A DNA stretch of 64,000 nucleotides from NCBI RefSeq assembly GCF_017591425.1, contig NW_024466218.1, positions 9,996,001 to 10,060,000 of the forward strand, written 5' to 3'. The notes beneath the pieces are model-generated. The model ran no database searches and was not told where the DNA came from. It worked only from the letters and a program-made list of their open reading frames with translations. Shown here piece by piece: positions 1 through 13,057 of the stretch (positions are counted from its first letter, which is position 1; each line of letters starts with the position of its first letter). A program made the position numbers and the translations under genes. This DNA comes from Ochotona curzoniae (taxonomy: Eukaryota; Chordata; Mammalia; Lagomorpha; Ochotonidae).

Positions 1-139
1 AGATGTGGCTTGTTAAAGGTTTTACACCCAATGTCAGGGTGCCTGGCTACTTCAAATAAACAGACTGCAACATAATAGTAACGGGAGAATTAAGTTAGTC
101 ATTGACTTCAGAAATTCTACAAACTATGTAAACACATTG

Positions 140-1430
140 AGACTGGATACTGCACATAAGCAAATAGTGGGCTATGGAAGAAATAAAAATGAAAACACAA
201 AAGAAATTCTTGTCAATGAATGAGGATGGACAATACAGCATATCAAAGCTTATGCAATACAATAAAAGCAGTGGTAAAAGAGAAGTTCATAACATTTAGT
301 TAGACCTCAAAAAATTGGAAGATATCAAAGTAAATGATCTATCAATGCATCCCAAAGAACCTAGAAAACAAAAAACCAAACACAAAGTCAGTAGAGGAAG
401 AGCTAACCATTAATGGGGGGGGGGGAGGAAATCAAATTGATACATCACTAACTCATCCATCCCAAAAAGAAGGGAAAAGACTCAAATCAGTAAAACCAGA
501 CAAAGAGGAGATATTACAACAGACACCATAGGAGAAAAAGTCACCAGGGATATATATCTGCAAATTGGAAATTACAAGCAAAATAGATAGATTTCTGGAT
601 GTATACAATCTACCAAAATTAAACCACAAAGACATAGAAAACTCAAATACACCAATAACCAAAATGGAGATTAAAACATTGATAAAATCCTTCAACAAAG
701 AAAATCCCAAGACCAGATGGCTTAGCTGTGAAATTCTACTTTTAAAGAACTGATTTTCAAGGTTTTTTCAATCTATTACAAACAATTGAGAATACTCCCA
801 AACTCTTTCTGTGAGGCAAGCATCATTAAATTCCAAAAACAAATAATATAAAAAACAAAGAGGACTTTAAACCAAAAATAAAAAAAACCCATTCAGATGA
901 ATGTAGATTCAAATGTCTCCAACAAAATACTATTAGAATATAGTTATTCTACAAAGTGGAATACATCCATGGTATATAGGACTGTTTCAACATACAGAAA
1001 TTAGAAAACGTGATACACTCACACACCACACTAACAAACTGAACAGTAAGACCAAAATGGTCATCTAATGCAGTTAAAGCATTTAATGAAATATGACACC
1101 CTTTGATAAGAAAAAAATTTAAGAAAATTGGATAAAAAAGAAACACTGATCAACACAATCAAGGCAATACACAGTAAAGCAGCAATCAGCATCATTGGAT
1201 AGGGAAAATTTAGAAACATGTTCACTAAGACCTCAAACCAGAAAAGGTTGCCCACCTTCATCACTACTATTCCATCTAGTTCTTGGAGTTTTATCCATGC
1301 CTATTAATCAAGGAAAAGAAGTGAAACAGGTACAAACTGGGAAGGTAGAAGTCAAGATAGCCCTATTTCAGATGCATAATTCTTTATATACAGGAACTAA
1401 AAAACAACTAAGAAACTATTGACATGAAAT
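140..1430 (+). mobile_element. Old L1 ORF2 fragment (reverse-transcriptase region)
   Basis: Broken frames on the plus strand read as L1 ORF2: around 586-720 the peptide IDRFLDVYNLPKLNHKDIEN and following residues match the segment just before the RT core. Further decayed RT-domain text follows to about 1420, with numerous stops and frame changes. Dead copy, 5' and 3' truncated; the left edge may extend out of the window. Confidence 0.8.
415..425 (+). repeat. Poly-G run of 11
   Basis: An uninterrupted run of 11 G interrupts the L1 ORF2 relic. It is likely a slippage product. Confidence 0.95.
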
Positions 1431-1635
1431 GCTCCATATTTTCTCCTACATACTTATGCCTTTTGTAATAAAATCTTGTGATATAATTCATTAATCAGCC
1501 ATCCACAGAAGCTGATTGTATATAATCATCTAAGATGATGCAATTCTCAGACTAACATCCATTTTTATACACATATGCATAGACACACTCATGAACACAA
1601 TTTTGCACCTGATTTGGTGCTTAAAGAACACCTCA

Positions 1636-1963
1636 GGGCCCTGCGGCGTGGACTAGCGGCTAAAGTCCTGGCCTTGAACGCCCTGGGATCCCATATGGGC
1701 GCCAGTTCTAATCCTGGCAGCTCCACTTCCCATCCAGCTCCCTGCTTGTGGCCTGGGACTGCAGTTGAGGACAGCCCAAGGCCTTGAGACCCTGCACCTG
1801 TGTGGGATACCAGGAAGAAGTTCCTGGTTCCTGGCTTCAGATCAGCATAGTATAGGCCGTTACGCTCACTTGGGGAGTGAATCATCGAAGAGAAGATCTT
1901 CCTCTCTGTCTCTCCTCCTCTCTGTATATCTGACTTTCCAATAAATAAATAAATTTTTTAAAA
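1636..1963 (+). mobile_element. CSINE, full length, young type
   Basis: The head is GGGCCCTGCGGCGTGG with A/B-box-like tRNA text ('ATCCCATATGGGCGCCAGTT') and an A-rich AATAAATAAA tail. Near-identical flanks, AAAGAACACCTCAG on the left and AAAGAACCTCAG on the right, are the target-site duplication. The open frames on both strands here are SINE-derived. Confidence 0.93.
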
Positions 1964-2029
1964 AAGAACCTCAGTACTGGGGGAGGGGGAGAAAACCCTA
2001 TAATGTCATTTGTTTTGTTTAGGTGTTTT

Positions 2030-2344
2030 TAAGATTTATTTTATTCTTATTGCAAAGTCAGATATACAGAAAGGAGGAGAAACAGAGAGGAAGATCTTCC
2101 ATCTGTTGAATCACTCCCCAAGCAGCCACAACGGCTGAAACTGAACCAATCTGAAGCAAGGAGCTAGTAGACAAATCTGGGTCTCCCATGCAGGTGCAGG
2201 GTGCCATCTTCCACTGCTTTCCCAGGTCACAAGCAGGGAGCTGGATGGGAAGTGGAGTTGCCAGGATTAGAACTGGCAAACATATGCGATCGCGGTACAT
2301 GCAAGGAGAGGAGGACTTAGCCACTAGGCTACCATGCCAGGCCC
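2030..2344 (-). mobile_element. CSINE, full length, young type
   Basis: The antisense copy starts with TTTAAGATTTATTTTATT and AAAGTCAGATATACAG and ends CATGCCAGGCCC. Flanking TTGTTTAGGTGTTTTT / TTGTTTAGGTTTTT is the target-site duplication. It lies only 66 bp from the opposite-strand copy at 1636-1963. Confidence 0.93.
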
Positions 2345-2579
2345 TTGTTTAGGTTTTTAAATTAAGCGTAGGAAAAAGACAAGACATTCTTTCCTTTGTA
2401 TAGTTACCACTGTAATTACCTGACCAAGTCATACTCAAATATGTTTTATGCGATGAAAACAGAACAAAATTGCGAAAGTGTGGGAAAATGATCCTTCCAT
2501 GAACATCTGCTCTTTTTCTGTATCAGTCTCTAAGAGCAATTTTAATAGATGCAAAGAAGTCACATTTGGAAAACACAAG

Positions 2580-3345
2580 ACAGTGTTTATCTAAAAGATG
2601 GTGCTGGAGAGAGATCAGACCCAGAATTTGCATCTACCAATGTGTGTGTAGGTTGATGTGGATGACAGAATGAGCCAGACCCCATAGTGGCAGGCTCACA
2701 CAAGAATCAGGTCTAGGATCACCTCAGATGAGATTTCTTTGAGGGTCTCCACAACTAAACAGCTGGGTTCTAAACTCCAACTATGGGAAGAATGGCAGGA
2801 CCTGTGATCTGACAGTGGAGAACATGTGTCAGAACTGGTCCTCCTCAGTAGCTTAGAAAGAGCAGTGGACGGCATACCCAGAGTTACACGGAGGATATGG
2901 CAGTCCATTGGAGCCTGCAGAGAACATATGGTACCATATAGAGGAAGGAAAGCAGAACAAATTCGTCAACCACCCCAGCAAACACCGACAGCAAACATCT
3001 GAGTGGAGATTCTAAGGTGGACTATGTCAGCCAACGGACCTTGGAAGGACTTCCTCATCGTTGGATTGGCGAGATCGACAATGTTTCAGAACTACCAAAA
3101 CCACTTGAACAGAACCCTCAGACCATGCTTCATAATGAAGACCCTGGGATAACATCAGGTGGCCATTTCCCATCCTTGGGCATTGAGGCAGTTGGGAGGC
3201 TTGGTGTGGCTTCTTCCCTTATCTCCTCCCTTCTCCCAGATACAGAAAGAAGGAAAAGAAAATGTGGAAATAATGGTCTTACCCATTTTCCCTTAGTCTT
3301 CAACCCTTCCCACCATAATTAATTATGTGGACAGGATCAAAAATT
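2580..3345. other. Unidentified, relatively GC-rich segment, probably repeat-derived
   Basis: This block is richer in G+C than its flanks and contains open frames on both strands (2696-2908 minus, 3017-3322 plus, the latter starting MDYVSQRTLEGLPHRW). I find no recognisable domain. The A-run at 3345-3356, just after the plus-strand text, would fit a retrotransposed or L1 5'-region-type fragment. No family assigned. Confidence 0.35.
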
Positions 3346-3727
3346 GAAAAAAAAAACTGTTATTTCTCCTTATGCTCCTTGTGGATTCTTAATTTATAAG
3401 TAAATGTATCTCACTGCTCCTGGATGACCTATATGAAGATACCATGTGGAGAAGCCACACAAAGATTAAGAGGTCCTAATACAGGAAGGGAATGAAAGGT
3501 CCTGTTGTCTTTCTGTCCCAACATGTTAACCAAGATACATCCCCTGGCTTTGTTCCTCCAAAGCCTCAGGCATTGAGGAGGTCACATCAGACCTTCTAGG
3601 GCAGTCACATCCTCAGAAGACTTCAGGAATAGCCATATGAGGAACTGCACATGCACTATTAGCTAAGATACGTCAACAGCAGTATCACAGGAGATGCTAG
3701 AAAGACTGTTTTCAACAGGTGTGTGCT

Positions 3728-4010
3728 GGCCTGGTGCAGTAGGCTAGTGGCTAAATCCTTGCCTTGAATGTGCCAGGATCCCATACAGGTGCTGGTTCGT
3801 GTCTTTGCTGCCCACATCCCAATCAGCTCCCTGCTTCTGGCCTAGGAAAGCAGTACAGGATGGTCCACAGCCTTGGGACCCAACACCTTTGTGGGACACC
3901 CCGAAGAAGCTCCTGGCTCCTGGCTTCACATCAGCTAAAATACAGCCATTGCAGCCACTTGGGGAGCTCCTTCTTTCTATAAATCCGCCTTTCCAACAAA
4001 AATAAATCAA
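3728..4010 (+). mobile_element. CSINE
   Basis: Head GGCCTGGTGCAGTAGGCTAG, mid text GGATCCCATACAGGTGC, and tail CGCCTTTCCAACAAAAATAA. It is slightly shortened near the 3' end. Confidence 0.88.
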
Positions 4011-4021
4011 TCTATGCTCTG

Positions 4022-4330
4022 TGGGTTTTTTTTTACATTTTTATTTTTTCTTTACTGAACTCAACACATTTTATTTTTGCAAAACATTTTTATAAAGTGA
4101 GCAAACATTATGTCTTTCATGATACAGATACAAGAGCACAGTGATACTTCCCAACCTACTGTCCCTCCTGCCTGTGTCCTCCCACGTGCCATCCTCATTC
4201 TTCACTTCCATGCAGCAATACAGCATTATCATGTCTTGTCTCCCCATCTCTGAACACCTTGAAGGTGAACCTGCCCAACAGCCACCTCACTAGCCACAGT
4301 CCTTACACAATATTTTGTACTGAGTGATCG
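4022..4330 (-). mobile_element. Probable L1 3' end (minus)
   Basis: Read on the minus strand, the text ends in AAAATAAAATGTGTTG and an A/T-rich tail and includes CTGTATCATGAAAGAC, the kind of non-coding text seen in lagomorph L1 3' regions. Only a tentative assignment; it could be another retroposed sequence. Confidence 0.35.
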
Positions 4331-5267
4331 TCAGTCAGTGTTTATGAATGAGTGAATGAACTTCATTACTCTCAATCTGAGCACAGAAAAACCCCAAACA
4401 ACTACATTTTTATACTTTCAATTTTGAAGCAATTTTAACAGTACTGTTTTGTGGAGTTGTGTACTTTATCATTTCTGTACTGACTGTTTAATCTATTTGT
4501 AGATCTGTACCACACCACCTAAATTTCCACTCACTACCTTATTTTGCCACTGCATTGACAGCTTATTAAAATATCATATGCTACTAATGCGGGCTATTTA
4601 TAACTTGTTCCTGCTACATTTCCTATTCCCCACTGAACTATAATTGCTTGAAGAACCATGGAAGGATTGCTCATTCGCTTATTTTCTTGGTTTGCTCTTT
4701 GATTTATCCAAGTTCCTGGAATTTTGACTACTAATACCAGATGCCTAGAATTTGCTGGTTGATTTGAGTCATTATTTCTGGAAGAAATAACCTCTGGAAT
4801 AATTATTTCTGGAATAAATAATGGAACAAATGAAGACATCTGGGGGACAATACTGTGAAGTAAAGCAGACCTAAGAGAAGATACACCGTTAGTGTCCCTT
4901 GCGAAGGACTATGGAGCAGATTTCAGAAGACTTGAAATCTGACTTCCGTGTGACTTGACAACTACTCCAGAAGGGAAGTCTGGCTGGGAATAAGATAATG
5001 CAAGTGAAATGCCCTGACCTCCTCAGAAGTGCTATACAAATACAGAAAGCCTTCATTCCTGCTTACTGCATAACTTACTTCAATTCACAACGGCATTTGA
5101 CTCGAAAAAATAGAATTTCACATTAACAAAGAGGAATGTGTAAGACTGATATGCGCTAAGTGGGTTGAATTTCATAGAGAAAGAAACCCTAAATTTTAAA
5201 ACAAAATAACTTAAAGATTAACATATGCATTCCCTTCAATGTCCATAAGAGCATAATTAATAAATAT

Positions 5268-5600
5268 AATGAGGGCATTTGACCTAGCAGTTGAGATACT
5301 GGTTAACATGTTTACAGCCTATACTCAGATATAGAACTCTGCTCTTGTTGCCTGCTTCCCATCAGTACAGCAATGGGGACAGCCCAAAGTAATGGGGCTC
5401 CTGCAACCCATTCAGGAAACTTCTGGTTTTAGTTCAGTGCCTCCAGACACATCCTGAACATCTGGGGAGAGAATCAGAGGGTGGGAATCCTTTTTTGTTT
5501 CTCTCACTCTGTCTCTCCATCACCCAATATCTGTAGATCTGTCTTTTTCTGCTTCTCCTTGTGTATCTCTACAGCTATCAAATTTTTAAAAATTATATGC
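5268..5600 (+). mobile_element. CSINE, decayed
   Basis: Diverged but colinear text: GTTGAGATACTGGTTAACA, TGCTTCCCATC, GGGGAGAGAATCAG and CTCTGTCTCTCC occur in the CSINE order. Confidence 0.65.
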
Positions 5601-6249
5601 ATGTATTTAGCTTAATTATTCATGAATAAGATGCTTCCTGAATTACTGTAGAACCAATACATTTACCTCAGGAGTGCTCTTACACGGATGGTGGGCAAGA
5701 AAAATATAATGACAGAGAATTGTGACCATTCAAATCTCACTGACCTAAGTCTTTGGGAAGAGAAAAGCAAACTAATCTCTGTGGTATTAAGATGCAACAG
5801 CTGGAAAGCGGGTTCTCTGGAAGGATGCCTTAGTCACCAGACAAACTCAAGTGACGGTTGCTGGGAGTTAAGACGTTCCCTAAAGTATTAACATGTGATC
5901 TAGCTTAATGCACTCTTCAACACACATATCTAATACTTCTGGACCATTACTCCTGCATTGATTACAAAGATAGCTTAAGGAAGGGACAATGAGTTTATTA
6001 TTTTCTCATTTCTTTAGAAGCATACACAAATGACATAGCCACTTTATAATAATACTATCTCTTTTATTTGTGTGATATTTTGTGTAATGATTCAGTACAA
6101 ATATTATAGATTCATTCAGGTAAAGGGATCATTTTGCATTCTTACAATATTTGGGAAAACTGAACTATCAGTAGTTAACATGATCAAATTTGCTATGATT
6201 TATAATTTTGTGATATTAGTAACCACATTTTTCTTTAATCATCAAGAGA

Positions 6250-8000
6250 ACCAATATATTTGCTAGACTGAAATGTGCCCAAAAAAGGAAATAAAGTCCA
6301 CAAAGCTAAATCAGGGCATGGAAAATACAGAAATAAAGATTAAAAATGATTCAATTAAGGGAAGTGGCCAAGGAAGAAATTAAGAACACAGTGGAGCAAA
6401 TTAAAAGTACAGTGGAAAGTCTCCAAAATAGAATGAAGCAAGCAGAAGAAAGAATCTCAGAATTGGAAGATATTTCCTGTCACCAGGGGGAAGCAAACAA
6501 AAAGCTGGAAGCAGAGCTGGATCAGTCCAAAAAAGTATTCAAGAATTGAAAGACACTATTAAGAGGCCAAATATAAGAGTTATGGGAGTCCCAGAGGGTG
6601 CAGAAACAAAAGCTGGGTTTGTAATTGTATTTAAGGAAATAATAAAGGAAAATTTCCCTAACCTAGAGAAACAATTGGAAACAAGATCCAGGAGGGACAC
6701 AGAACTCCCAACAGGCTTGATCAAAAGCGATCTTCACCAAGACACATAATCATCAAGCTCTCTTCAATTGAACATAAGGAAAAGATCCTTAAATGTGCAT
6801 GTGAAAAAAATCAATTGACATGTAAAGGAATGCCAATTAGGCTCACAGGAGATCTCTCACAGGAAACTCTACAGGTGAGAAGAGAATGGAGTGACATATT
6901 CCAGATTTTAAAAGAAAAAAAATTGTCAGCCTAGGATAACACATCCAGCAAAGCTTTCTTTTGTCTTTGAAAATGAAATAAAATTCTTCCATAGTCAAGA
7001 AAAGTTAAAAGAATTTGCCTCTTCCAAACCTGCCCTACAAATGATACTTCAAAATGTTCTCTTGACAGAGAAGAGGAATAGCAACCAACGAAACCAAAGG
7101 CAAATGGGAAGAACATCCCAGTAAAATAACAACAGAAGACTAAACCAATGAGCAACCCATTCCTAAAATGACAGGACCAAAGTACCACCCATACATGTTA
7201 AACTCTGAATGCAAATGGCTTAAGCTCAACCAAACATCATAGATTAGTAGACTGGCTTAAAAATAAAACATCTATTTATTGTCTAGAAGAGAAACACTTC
7301 ACCAACAAAAATCAGTAGAAACTATATTGTATGGATTTTGTTGTTTTCTGTTAGTTTCATCTCTTCAAAACACTTTCTTCTGATTAAATCATTCAGTGAC
7401 TCATAGATCATACAGCAGCATCATTTTCTTCAAGAAGGTTCTTGATTTTCATCTCGTCAGTTGCACATTACGCATTTTGTAGGATGCTATTTAACTTCAT
7501 GGTGTTGTTAATTTCTTTTTTCTCCCTGATTTGATTTTGTTTTGTGGCTTTTCATTTAAGGGGATGTATAGTAGCTGTGTAATGGAGACTGTCATATCTA
7601 GTAACATGTCATTTAACTTCATGGCATTGTAAATTTCTATTTTTCTTTCTACTGTTGATTTTTGTATTATGACTTTTCATTTAAGGGGATGTACAGTAGC
7701 TGTGAAATGGAGACTAACATCCTGATGTGAGGATACAATGTAGTATGCATTTTTACCTCCAGACAAAGATTGACTTGCAATTAATTTGTGTGCTATATCT
7801 TGACAATAGGATGCTGGTCTCTGCCATTGTCCATGCCCGCAATGATGGACATATGACTGTGTATGAAGAACTATATGTTAGTAATGATAGAGAGGAACTA
7901 GGTGGCAGGGGGAGGGTATAGGGGAGGGGATAAGGGAAATGCCAGGAGCCTATGGAATGTATCATAAAATGATAATAATAATAAAATGTTAAAAATGAAA
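6250..8000 (+). mobile_element. L1-derived composite element, copy 1
   Basis: 6275-6760 reads as decayed L1 ORF1: a coiled coil (EQIKSTVESLQNRMKQAEER) and then, after a frame break near 6543, the RNA-recognition part with IRVMGVPEG. ORF1 C-terminal text continues to about 7090, and ORF2 start text (LNSECKWLKL-like in broken frames) to about 7312. From about 7325 to 7555 the sequence matches the antisense strand of mid-ORF2, then switches to a sense 3' tail (about 7560-7990) ending GGAATGTATCATAAAATGAT and ATAATAATAAAA. No intact ORF survives. Confidence 0.75.
7491..7715 (+). repeat. 122-bp tandem duplication, two units
   Basis: Unit 1 starts TTAACTTCATGGTGTTG at 7491 and unit 2 starts TTAACTTCATGGCATTG at 7613. 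Both run through TTCATTTAAGGGGATGTA and AGTAGCTGTG. The related element at about 17.45 kb has one unit only. Confidence 0.85.
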
Positions 8001-9287
8001 GAAAATGAGAAAATGAAATAAGAAATGGCAAATATCAAAAATACGTTTTATTAAAACTAACAAGATTGAATTTACAGAACAAAAGATGAAAAGGAGTAAA
8101 AGTCTTGTAGAAGAGAGATAATGAGAAAATAGAGTAATTTTTAATAAGTCCTTTGCATAATTAAAGAAATTTAGCACTATATGTTGGGTATTAGAACATG
8201 AAGGGTGAGGAGAATGTAAATATGAATCTTTTCCAAAGAGTTTCACTGCCTTATATCAACTAGAACATTGTAAGTTAGCCAAACAGGTATAGCCCCCTTT
8301 TCATAAGTGTGATGAAACTAGACAGGTAGTAACACTTGGTTTTTCAGTTTCATTTCCTATTTGCTCCAGTTTGCATTTAGAACATGTCAAAAAAAAAAGA
8401 TCATTTGATTTTCAAGTCAGTAATAATAGATTCAGCTTCACCCACATATCATCACGTTTTTATAGTTCAGAATTATGAAAGGCACGAGGTGGGCACATCA
8501 TGTCACAGAAGGAAGTCTCTTGGACTTTGATATTAGCAAGTTGAAAACCACAGTGCCTATTACACAAGAAATTAACTATATAAAGAGTGAAATGTTTTGA
8601 ATGTTTGAATCAAAAGCAATTTGTAACCAGAAAGATAGTTTACAAAATTGGTTATACATTATTAAATTTGTGATGTAATTGCTATTGATCAATAAGTATA
8701 AAGAGAATGTTCTTATTGGTGCTAATTGCTTTCTATTGATACTGAAGCCTCCTTCTGCAGAAGTGGGGAAGATGTTTCTCACCTCTCACCACTCATTCAT
8801 TCTTTCATCATTCATATTTCTGTATGAAATACAGACAAAAAAATGAAAATCTATTCCCAAGCAGGGTGGAAAAGGAAAAGCATAGCCACACCTTGAATTA
8901 GTCAACAGAGCGACCACATTAAAAGAAGTAAAGCTGAAAAAAGGCAATCTTGACATCAACAGCCAATGTTTAAACATTCAGCCAAAATCTGAGCAATGAC
9001 TGCCTTAAGGGATAAGTGTGATCCGGCAATCCCAAAAGAAGTTATGTGTTTCTTTCAGTTCCTGCTACCCAAGTACTCAATATTCTAGACTTCATACAGT
9101 AACTATCTCATGCCCACCCATTAGCATGTCACTTTATGATGTGGCTGAATGGTTCTGTTCCTAAAAAACTTATAATTATGAGATATAAGACTATCATATA
9201 ATGTCAAACATAATCCATTCAATATAGCCAATACTACTCAATTTTTGAAACACAAAATAATCTTTCATAGATACAATATTATTTTCT

Positions 9288-9556
9288 TAAGTTTATTTAT
9301 TTATTTGAAAGCCAGAATGACACAGTGAGAGAAGAAACGAGAAGATGGAGGGGAAAGTAGGAGAGGCAAAGGGGCAGAATAACAGGAAGGAGAGGAAGGA
9401 GAAGGGAAAGGTAATTTTGTTTACTAGTTCACTACCTAAATGCAAAATGGACAAGGTTAGACCAAAGCCAAGAGCCTAGAATTGCATCTGAGGCTCCCGC
9501 AGAGGTGGCAGGAAGCAAGGATTAAACCATTATCCACCGCCTCCTGCAGGTGGATG
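9288..9556 (-). mobile_element. CSINE, decayed
   Basis: The antisense tail TTTATTTATTTATTTGAAAG, the purine-rich GAGAGA block and the CCAAGAGCC text follow the reverse CSINE order. It is weakly conserved towards its 5' end. Confidence 0.65.
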
Positions 9557-11689
9557 AGGCTTGGGTAAGAAAAGGTGGATGAGAATTGTAGGCAAGACTC
9601 CATCCCAAGCACTCCAATATGAGATGTGGGTACTCTGCTTGGATCATAGGATTAACCCCCAACACCACAAGTCCTGCCCCAAGATGAGCATTACTAAAGG
9701 ACCAAATAAATACCGGGAAAATAAGAAGAGAACCAGTGCACTAAGCAACTTGCCTTTCATTTATTTCTATTCTAGATTGAAATTTTAATGAAGCAAATGA
9801 ATGAATAAAGAATGGTGAAGGCTCTAAATAACAAGACATTTCCATTAACACTATATATATATATATAACACATTATTGTGATCACCCTCATTCCTTTGAA
9901 TGACTGTACAGAGTCCCAGGCTCCACGTCATTTTCATGCTTCTTATATGTTACAACATCACAAAAAGCTAAAACTCTATATAATTAGAAGCTCATTTGTG
10001 AACAATCAGTAAAATTGCAAAATCTGACCTGTAATAGTTCAAAATAGGAAAGCTTTCTTAAGGACCACATGGTAGAACACACTTTATCCTGGTAAACTAG
10101 CATGCATCCTATGTCACTAAATACACCTAGATTATTACTATTACAAAAACTTTCATTTTGATTTAGTAAACAAATAAATAAATAAATAAACAATAGCAGT
10201 GTACAACAACAGTGTAGCCAACAACAGTGTAACTATGAATCGTGGCACATAAAACTCTTATTATTTATAGGAATATAAATCAATCATTGCATACATATCT
10301 GTGGTTTGTCTATGTGCACCATTCATATCTCCCAGAACTGAATTCATTCAAGTCCTACAAATACTCCGAGAATACTATATATTTTCTACTGAAAGGAGCT
10401 TATAATACTTCCAAGGCATGCAAATATCAAAAACCATGATTTTTATCCCCTGCTGTACTTTGAAAAAAAAAATTCCTGCTTCACTAAAACATACACAGTA
10501 TTTACATTACAAAAAACAAGATCTTTAGGAATTCTGACGTTCTACAGAGCCAACTCAAAAATACATGCTATATACTTGAATAAAAAGAGCTATCCAAATA
10601 AGGATATGACTGCATTGTTTAAAAGAGAAAGGAGTACAGTCTTATTTAGAAACTAGCACAAAAATCTAGTTCAGTGCATTTTAAGATGTGTTAAGAGGGA
10701 TACTAAATGCCTATAAAAGAACACAGCCATTTACAGCTCAGTTTATTCTCTCCCAAATCCCCATTCATCTCATAAATCCATTTGTCTAACTAAAACATTC
10801 AGTGCTTATTAATTTTGTTTGGAAATTGAAGTGTTAAAATAAGACCTAATAAAAATTGATGAACTCTCATGTAAACTCATTTGTAATATTGTTTCACTTG
10901 TATGCACTTCTCCTTAAATGTCCGTAACAGCTTACATGATGTTAAACAACGCATCCTAACATCTAGAGCTCAAAGCAGCCACAGAATAACTGTAAATTCA
11001 TCTAATTTAGAAAATTGAACATATACCTCTTTACTTACTACTGTTACGTGTACATTAACTCTTCACTGTAGATAATTTGTTCCTTCTTGAAAGTTATCAA
11101 AGCAGGTTATAAGAGATTTTTAAGATTTTATTAATTAAAATACAAAGTTAGTGTATCCTTAGATTATGACAATTATAATTTGTATATGGTTTTCCCAATT
11201 ATTTTAGTCTTTATGCATGAAGAAAATATCAGACAAAATTATACAATGACTTTAAGTAATATAAATGTGTTTCAAGAGAAAATATTTGGAACGCATTAAA
11301 ATATATGAAATTACCTACATTACTTTTGCAACCTCAGGCTTTATTCGTTTTATAGACCTGCAATACTTAAAAGCTGCAGGTAGTTGTTGGTTGAGAGTAT
11401 TCATGTCAAATAAGCACTGAAATTTTCTGAAGCCACTATAAAAAATACTTTAATTCCTTACATTTGAAAAGTGCTTTAACATTGACAAGCATCATTGGAA
11501 TATGAAGCCTAAATGTATATTACCTTTTGCATGACAAACTTCAATCTTGGTTCAAAAAACTTGTGTTTTTATTTTCTATGCTCTTTGTAATAATAATCCC
11601 AAACTCTAACATAGTCATATGACAGCGTAATCTATTAGAGGCCTATACCCACAATGCCATGATGCACTAAATAGCAGAATGTTAAACTT

Positions 11690-11835
11690 GTAGTTATTAC
11701 TAAAGAACTATAATACTGAGATAATATGGGGGAAATGGTGGCCAAAAATTGGGGACGAAGGTGGGTAGAGGTAAGGAGAAATTCCTTTATCTACAAACTG
11801 TATCATGTAAAATAATAATAATAATAATATCAGCA
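11690..11835 (+). mobile_element. L1 3' tail
   Basis: GATAATATGGGGGAAATGG, a purine-rich block, then ACTGTATCATGTAAAATAAT with an (AAT)n tail. It matches the tail order of the L1 end at 19.04-19.19 kb. Confidence 0.6.
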
Positions 11836-12723
11836 AAAGGCACCGAGCCATGGTAAAACAAAGAAACAAACAAAAGCCTTTTCATCTTTTAGCTTGTGAC
11901 AACATTCCACAGATATAGAACAACAAAATAAGAAAAATTCCCTTCCATCCTATTACATTTCATGGAGAGAGAAAGAAAAGAAAATATTACATTTACTATG
12001 TAGATAGTAGAGAAAAATAAATATTTTAGGTTAAAAAATAGAGCAGAGGAGATAATTGTGGATTAAGAAGGACTTGGGTGCCCGATTGCTCGTCGGTGTC
12101 TAACCTTTGAAAATGTACGTTAAGGTTTCCTGGATTAAAGAGCAAAGGTTTATTCTAAATGTGGTGTCTGAGAAGAGCCGGTCTTTAGACTGCTGTGCTC
12201 AGAGGCTATTTCTAGAGAGACGGGTTGACTATTTCAGCTGAGTAACCTACCATTTACCATTGCCAGCCCCCATCAGACACAAGACAAGACTAATGAGGAC
12301 ACGGGGTATGCACCATGAACTTGCAAAGTGAAAGCTGAAGTACATTTTTTCCCCCAAGAAATTCCTCACAGTATTTCAGTTAAAGTAATGAAAACCCCAT
12401 TGACACAGAAGAGCACAGGGTTTTCATTTTAATGAAATGGTCATTTAAGACTGCATTGGGGAGATGTCAAAGTAATATCTTCAAGGACACAATGAGGCAA
12501 AAAAAAAAAAGAAAAGAAATAAAATATTTTAGATAACAATGCCAACAGGAACAAAGCATCCTTAAACCAGCATATTTATTACATGTTTTAGGGGCAGCAG
12601 GGAGGATATTACATTTATGCCATTTGAACAAGCTTAAATTTTATACTGAGATGAACAAAGACAAAAGTCATTTAATCATTTCAGTAGATATAGATAAGAC
12701 ATTTGATGAAATTTAACATTCCT

Positions 12724-13057
12724 GGGCCCAGTGCAATAGCATAGTGGTTAAAGTCCTTGCCTTGCACCTGCCTGGATCTCATATGGGCGCCAGTTCTAAT
12801 CCCGGCAGCCCTGCTTCCAATCCAGCTCCCTGCTTGTGGCCCGGGAAAGCAGTCGAGAATGGCCCAAAGCCTTGGGATCCTGCACCCACATGGGAGATCT
12901 GGAAGAGCTCCTGGCTCCTGGCTTTGGATTTGCTCAGCTCCAGCCATTGTGGATGCTTGGGGAGTGAACCATCGGATGGAAGATCTTCCTCTCTGTCTCT
13001 CCTCCTCTCTGTATATCCTCCTTTCCAATAAAATAAATGAAACTTTAAAAAATATAT
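12724..13057 (+). mobile_element. CSINE, full length, young type
   Basis: Head GGGCCCAGTGCAATAGC, mid text ATATGGGCGCCAGTTC, tail CCTTTCCAATAAAATAAA. The direct repeat AACATTCCT flanks it (12715-12723 and 13058-13066). Confidence 0.93.

Noticed and set aside
6346..6749. Two adjacent frames with a coiled coil and an RNA-binding text that could be taken for a host gene
   Set aside because: They are L1 ORF1 separated by a frame break near 6543, continuing into L1 ORF2 text; a dead retrotransposon, not a host gene.
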